DNA of 64,000 bases. Source: Biscogniauxia marginata. Lineage: Eukaryota; Ascomycota; Sordariomycetes; Xylariales; Xylariaceae. A program made the translations under genes and the position numbers. This document shows positions 59,589 to 64,000 of this stretch, in pieces. The stretch covers positions 62,001 to 126,000 of the forward strand of contig MU404086.1 of assembly GCA_022695795.1 (NCBI GenBank), in the 5' to 3' direction. How positions within the stretch are numbered: the first letter of the stretch is position 1; the number at the start of each line of letters is the position of its first letter. The notes beneath the pieces are model-generated. The model did no database searches, was not told the DNA's origin, and saw only the letters and a program-made list of their open reading frames with translations.

Positions 59589-60173
59589 GAAAGGAAATTT
59601 CAGACGAGGGGGGAAAATAGGTAGTGTACCGTGCCATATTACCATGATTGTTGGAAATCAAATGCTTTATGCATTCATTTTGTGTGCTCTAGAGGCTCCT
59701 GAGGAATCCGCGTATGCAATAATAACTAGCAGCCCAACAATACTTGGGATCCGCATGTGTAAGTGTACTTACCTCACTGGAGCTGGAAGACGCTACACTA
59801 TGGCTTGATAAGTAGAGTGTTACGCCCAAGATCCTGCTTGCCTCATTGTAAGATAGGGGCAAGGTATGCTATATACAGCAAAACGATAAGTTCAACTGAT
59901 CTTGTGGCTCAGTTGGTAGAGCCTTGCCCCCCTAAAATGCCACCTTTGATTAGTCTGCTCTCTATTTTCTTTGGGTTCTTTTTGGGGGAGACTTCCTCTT
60001 CAGGAGGTCTAATGTTCTAGTTTGATCGTAAGCATCATGCACACGCCCAGAGTCCGTAATAAGACGATAGAGAATTATCAATTGTATGCAACTTATCAAA
60101 GTAAAAATAAATAGGAACAATATATATATATATATACATATAATCAATATCCAAAACTCCAGGTAGAGGGGTA
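59589..60173. other. Intergenic between convergent PhoD and GPI-protein genes
   Basis: Contains a tRNA D-arm-like fragment at 59903-59923 (GTGGCTCAGTTGGTAGAGCC), with an A-box but no B-box or acceptor partner, and a (TA)n run at 60121-60136. No complete tRNA or coding gene was found. Confidence 0.5.
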
Positions 60174-61132
60174 TCAAAGGGCAAATATGAAAGCGGCAGA
60201 AAGCAACGGTAGCATAAGAATGACAAGGTTCCATTCAACAGAAGCAGCAACGCTTCCAAGACCATCACCCGGGCCTGCTTCGGGCTTCTGGGGGCCCAGG
60301 CCATCTCCGTCGTCAGATGACGGCTGGGTCTGCTCGACAATCGTCGCATCGCCGGGGGCAAACAGGATGCCGACGGTGTTTGCAGCATCGGCGTCGATTT
60401 CCTCCGACGTGAGGAGGGGATTGTTGACCGAGTCACACGGCGGGTTAAGGCCCGTGAATTCGATCTTGTTCGTGACAGAAATGGGGACGTCGAAGATGGT
60501 GTAATGATCTTCTCCGTTAAGGCGAAAGCTCTGGCGAATAGATATCTGCCGGGGCAGCGGTAAGTAACTGAAATACTAAGGTGGACAGATCTATAGAGAG
60601 TGTTCAGCTGCGAAAGACTAACATTATAGTATCCGCGATCGCTGTCTAAGGTAGTTGGTTTCCCATCACCAATCAAACAAGCCGGCCAGGTCCATTTCAC
60701 GTGTTTGACGGTGCTTCCGGGCTCGGACTGCATGATATCGCCCAAGCTGGCGTCGTTTGTCGAAGCCGTCCCGTTGGTGATGGTGAAGTTCCTCCCCGTG
60801 TCATAGCTGTAGAGGAAGATGGTGATGTTGTGGATAAGACTGGGGCTATCGTTGTCGTACGGGGGCAGATTTAACTTGCCATTGGCAGAAACATCGAGAG
60901 CTACCTCGATCGTGTCTGTATACATGTCTCGTGCGTTAGGATATTCGGACATAGTACCTGACTTATACGGGAAGTGAGACGAACCTCCGCCCAGAGGCGT
61001 ACCCGGCTGCGGGGCGTCCAGAACGGCAAAGCCGGGTGTGAAGATTTGGCCTCCCGCGATCGTGAAGTTGACGGCCGATACCCAGCGGGCACATGAGAGC
61101 GAGGCTACATAATAATAGATAGAAGACCTCAT
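60174..61132 (-). CDS. Small secreted, probably GPI-anchored protein of unknown function
   Basis: The preferred model has three exons, 61132-60985, 60915-60623 and 60545-60174, giving 270 residues. The first intron (69 nt, GTTCGT...ACAG, with a CTAAC branch word) is a multiple of three and stop-free, so an unspliced version of 293 residues is also possible. The N-terminus is a short signal-like segment ending WVSA. The mature part has VNFTIAGGQIFTPGFAVLDA, several N-glycosylation sites (NFT, NIT, NFT, NGT) and paired Cys. The C-terminus ends in a hydrophobic stretch (VILMLPLLSAAFIFAL) after a Gly/Ser-rich spacer, the layout of a GPI signal. Similar ascomycete cell-surface proteins are uncharacterised. 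An ATG at 61171 would lengthen the N-terminus by 13. Confidence 0.75.
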
Positions 61133-62436
61133 TGAAGCGAACTTTCTTGCCCTGGGTAAGGCGGGTCGCAAGCTGGCAGAAATGGATAGCGTAGTAAGTA
61201 ATCAAGTGTAGGTACCTAGGTAGTTGAGAAATGTAGAGCAAAAAGGCATCACCGCGAAGGCCTGCGAAAGGCCATGATCAGGTATTATCACTACCTACTC
61301 AAAAGCGCTGTTAGGATTCAGGAAGAAGCGGCACGGGACCTTAACTAAGTCTTTATGCATTGACAGGATGAAGAGCGCACATGTTCCATGACGAGAGAAT
61401 TCTGAGGAGGGGGTTCTCATCCCCTATGCTTAGTTGCTCGGATAAAGTCCAGGTTCCTGAAGTCACAGGGGGCCGGGGATCGAGTGTGTGATTGCACGTA
61501 GGATTGGCCGGGATCTAGCAGATATACACACGTTGGTCTTGTTGAGAGTCTATGTCATATCTAATACCGAGGTCCGTACATAACGGGCTTGTGGGAGGTA
61601 CTCATGGGCATTGTTCAAGGTCCATCGTGCAGCTCTCCAAAAGTTGACTGCATCCAATGCGTGTAACCAACCTGGTAAGGAAGGTAGGTACATAGTTCGG
61701 ACGTTCAGATAGCATTTCACGCTTGAGTTTTAAGATGGCGATGAATCTTGATACAGGCGCACGCGAGGTTTCAGATTGATAGAGACAACACAGCTGTAGC
61801 TTGGTGGGGGAGGGGGCCAAGACTAGGGGAGCTTCTGTACATATGTATTTAAGGTAAGATTAGGTACATGTAGGTACTAAGGTACTTATCTGGTGTAACG
61901 TTAAAGCGCTACATCAAAAATCTTAAAATGTTATTATTTAATTTTTATTAATTATTTAACTTATTAATTATTAAAGTTTTTATAATTAATATTATATATA
62001 AATATAATAAATAAATAAAATAAATAAATAAATATAATAAAAATTTAAATTAAAAGAGTTAAGGTGGTAAAGTAATTTAACGTTACTTTACTTAACACTC
62101 TTTTTTAAAGTTAAGCTTGACGTAAGGTCTTTCAGCTTGTGGCCCGTGCAACATTCTGGACTTACGCGCCCTTTCGTATTTCGAAGGGCTCACGGAAATA
62201 AATACATTCATATTAGCGATCTAATTTGCTAAAACACAACTGAACTATACGCTAAGGGTGATATAAATGTGTTAATCAACCCCGTCTGAGGTGTTCTGGT
62301 GGGAAGATCATTGGTATGAGGACCTGACATCGCCTACAGTATCCCGCTTTGTTGTCACCCCTGCCAAATCCTTGTGTGCAGCTTCAACCCAAGGACCAAG
62401 ATCTCCGAAGCCACTTCACGTCATATAAAACCGGCT
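61133..62436. other. Intergenic region with an AT-rich insertion
   Basis: No gene recognised. TAGGTACCTA motifs occur at 61208-61221, 61681-61693 and 61861-61887. A 192-bp AT-rich block bounded by an inverted repeat is listed separately. The IndA-PfkB promoter lies at the right end. Confidence 0.5.
61895..62086. mobile_element. MITE-like AT-rich insertion with 11-bp terminal inverted repeats
   Basis: GTAACGTTAAA at 61895-61905 is exactly complementary to TTTAACGTTAC at 62076-62086. The 192 bp in between are almost pure A/T and contrast sharply with both flanks. No target-site duplication is obvious. It may be a RIP-mutated miniature transposon, or a longer AT-rich relic in which the inverted repeat is coincidental. 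Confidence 0.35.
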
Positions 62437-64000
62437 ATGAATGCATTGCGAAGATCATGCACCCTGTTGGGGCGGAGGTGTGGTCGTGATCGACCTTTTG
62501 AGAAGTCATTTTCGACTTCAAGGGCCCCTCCGGCCTCTACCCTCGGTAGACTTGGCGGCTTGAAAGAGATCTTGAGAGTGTCCGAGGAGGTAACCGATGC
62601 GTTAGCTACAAACAAACCAGTCGTTGCCCTCGAGACCACCATCTACACTCACGGCGCACTGGGAGATGACCTCGACTTGGAGGGAGTCGTCCGGCGTCAT
62701 GGCGGCGTCCCAGCCGTCGTGGGCATCCTGGATGGCCGCCCTACCGTTGGCCTCTTACCCGAAGAAGTGGCACGCATGGTTGAAGGATCGCCGAAGAAGG
62801 CATCTCGACGAGACCTCGCCTATCTTGCTGGTATGGTATGTCTACATTTCTGTCATGCTCACGCATCAGCTATACGCTACCTCCCACCTATCTAGAACCC
62901 CTTTCTGAACTTGATATTTTTCTAGGGCAGCTTAGGTCATAAAATTCAAGGCGGCACTACAATTGCAGGTACCATGGTTCTAGCACGACTTGCCGGGATT
63001 CGTGTATTCGGCACCGGTGGCCTTGGCGGTGTCCACCGTGGTGGTCATGAATCTCTCGATATTTCTGCCGACTTGACAGAGCTCGGGAGAACGAGAATAG
63101 CAGTGATAAGCAGCGGCTGCAAAGGCTTTCTAGACATTCCTAGAACCCTGGAGTACTTGGAGACCCAGGGTGTGCTCGTGTCGACCTTTGCCGACGGGCG
63201 GACAAATAATGTGGACTTCCCAGCATTCTGGGCTAGAGATAGTGGCGTTAAGAGCCCTTCGGTGGTCTATGATGAGGAACAGGCGGCGGCCATGACCTTA
63301 GCTCAAGAGAGACTTAACATTGAGTCAGGTCTGCTCTTCGCGAACCCGATTCCAGAGGAGTACTCGATCCCAAGGAGCGAGATGGATACGATTATCGAAC
63401 AAGCAGTGCATGAGTCAAACCAACAAGGTGTTCTCGGAAGCGAAAACACGCCATTTATCTTGAACAGGATCAAGGAGCTCACAAATGGTCGGAGTGTGCC
63501 AGCGAACAAGGTTTTAGTACGGGCAAATGTAGAGCGGGCTACTAAGATAGCCGTCGCTGTCTCAAGATTCATCTCAAAGGGCCTAGCAACATCTAGTAAA
63601 CTGTGAGCTCTAAGCTCTCCTCGGAATTCATCAGTTAGTCTAACATATGTGGACCAGTGTGAAGCAGAAACCTCGCCCTAAGCCTTTTGAGAGTAAGCGT
63701 GATTCGAGAAATCAAAAACCAGGGGAGATAAAGGTATGTAGGGATATCTCCGGTTCTAGACATCCACTATGAAAACCTAGGTAGCCAACGACCGAAGGTT
63801 AGGCTTTGCTGAGTGGTTGACATTTGTCACAAGTCAGTCATAAACATTAGCGTTTATGCTGACAACCATAGGTCACCTCGAAAGCCGATATTCTAGTCGC
63901 TGGGTCAGTCGCCGTAGACTTGAGTTGCGACTACGCTGGCGAAGATGCTCATGAAAGCCCATCACCGCATCTTCACACGTCAAACCCTGCACGTATCAGG
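62437..64000 (+). CDS. Bifunctional pseudouridine-metabolising enzyme, IndA glycosidase + PfkB kinase (3' end outside window)
   Basis: Visible exons are 62437-62835, 62926-63602, 63658-63733 and 63872 onward, open to the window edge. The N-terminal 45 residues are Arg/Ser-rich without acidic residues (MNALRRSCTLLGRRCGR, then FSTSR), a likely mitochondrial presequence. The IndA domain (pseudouridine-5'-phosphate glycosidase) shows PVVALETTIYTHG, KIQGGTTIAGTM, GTGGLGGVHRGG and VISSGCKGFLDIPRTLE. After a basic linker (KQKPRPKPFESKRDS), the PfkB part begins with ADILVAGSVAVDLSCDY and HTSNPA. The kinase makes pseudouridine 5'-phosphate and the glycosidase splits it to uracil and ribose 5-phosphate. 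If intron 2 (63603-63657) is kept, translation ends at 63604-63606 with -SKL. The upstream frame starts with GTG, so 62437 is the first ATG. Confidence 0.92.

Noticed and set aside
63604..63606. TGA as the true end of a monofunctional IndA gene
   Set aside because: A good intron starts two bases after SSK-codons and the frame continues through a linker into an unmistakable PfkB start, so the bifunctional gene is the main product; the early stop is kept only as a possible isoform.

Overview
This window reads as nuclear DNA of a filamentous ascomycete, most likely a Sordariomycete. Genes carry several short introns (49-181 bp) with GTRNGY-type donors and CTAAC branch sites. Housekeeping proteins have clear fungal orthologues, and a 5.8-kb AT-rich, ORF-free block at about 6.7-12.5 kb has the CpA-to-TpA look of repeat-induced point mutation (RIP). 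No bacterial-type operons, CRISPR arrays or rRNA genes were seen. Exon coordinates below were derived by hand from splice sites and reading-frame continuity; lengths are for the joined exons.

Layout. 0-6.6 kb: the end of an unknown acidic protein, a zeta-crystallin-type quinone oxidoreductase (-), the chaperonin subunit CCT4 (-) and, divergently from a 478-bp shared promoter region, the proteasome ATPase RPT1 (+). 6.6-12.5 kb: the RIP block, holding decayed inverted-repeat transposons, including a 2.0-kb element with about 170-bp terminal inverted repeats and a 700-bp nested inverted repeat. 12.5-36.3 kb: widely spaced genes for a nuclear-looking zinc-binding protein (-), the U2 snRNP/SF3b protein p14 (SF3B6, +), a STIMATE/YPL162C-type membrane protein (+), a divergent protein kinase (-), a fibroin-3-like single-pass membrane protein (-), an RCR (Congo red resistance) membrane protein (-) and the small GTPase ARL8 (-). 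39-64 kb: an orphan Trp-rich protein (+), RNA polymerase I subunit RPA135 (+), a secreted tyrosinase (+), an ammonium transporter (+), a family-X DNA polymerase (+), a secreted PhoD-type phosphatase (+), a small probable GPI-anchored protein (-), and a bifunctional pseudouridine-degrading enzyme (IndA-PfkB, +) that runs off the right edge.

The genes do not form a metabolic cluster; this is mixed core-genome content. Functional themes are proteostasis (CCT4/RPT1), nucleic-acid machinery (SF3B6, RPA135, POL4), cell surface and secretion (RCR, fibroin-like, tyrosinase, PhoD, GPI protein) and nutrient use (ammonium, phosphate, pseudouridine). Intergenic DNA is long (up to 3.5 kb) and studded with a palindromic TAGGTACCTA-type short repeat that I did not notice in the coding exons.

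The observations I consider most worth checking are: (i) an intron in the IndA-PfkB gene whose retention would yield an IndA-only protein ending exactly in the peroxisomal signal -SKL; (ii) the nested inverted repeats of the RIP block; (iii) an in-frame N-terminal extension of the quinone oxidoreductase that looks like a mitochondrial presequence; (iv) a 20-nt micro-exon in ARL8; and (v) a 69-nt stop-free intron in the GPI-protein gene. I saw no convincing previously undescribed multi-gene system.
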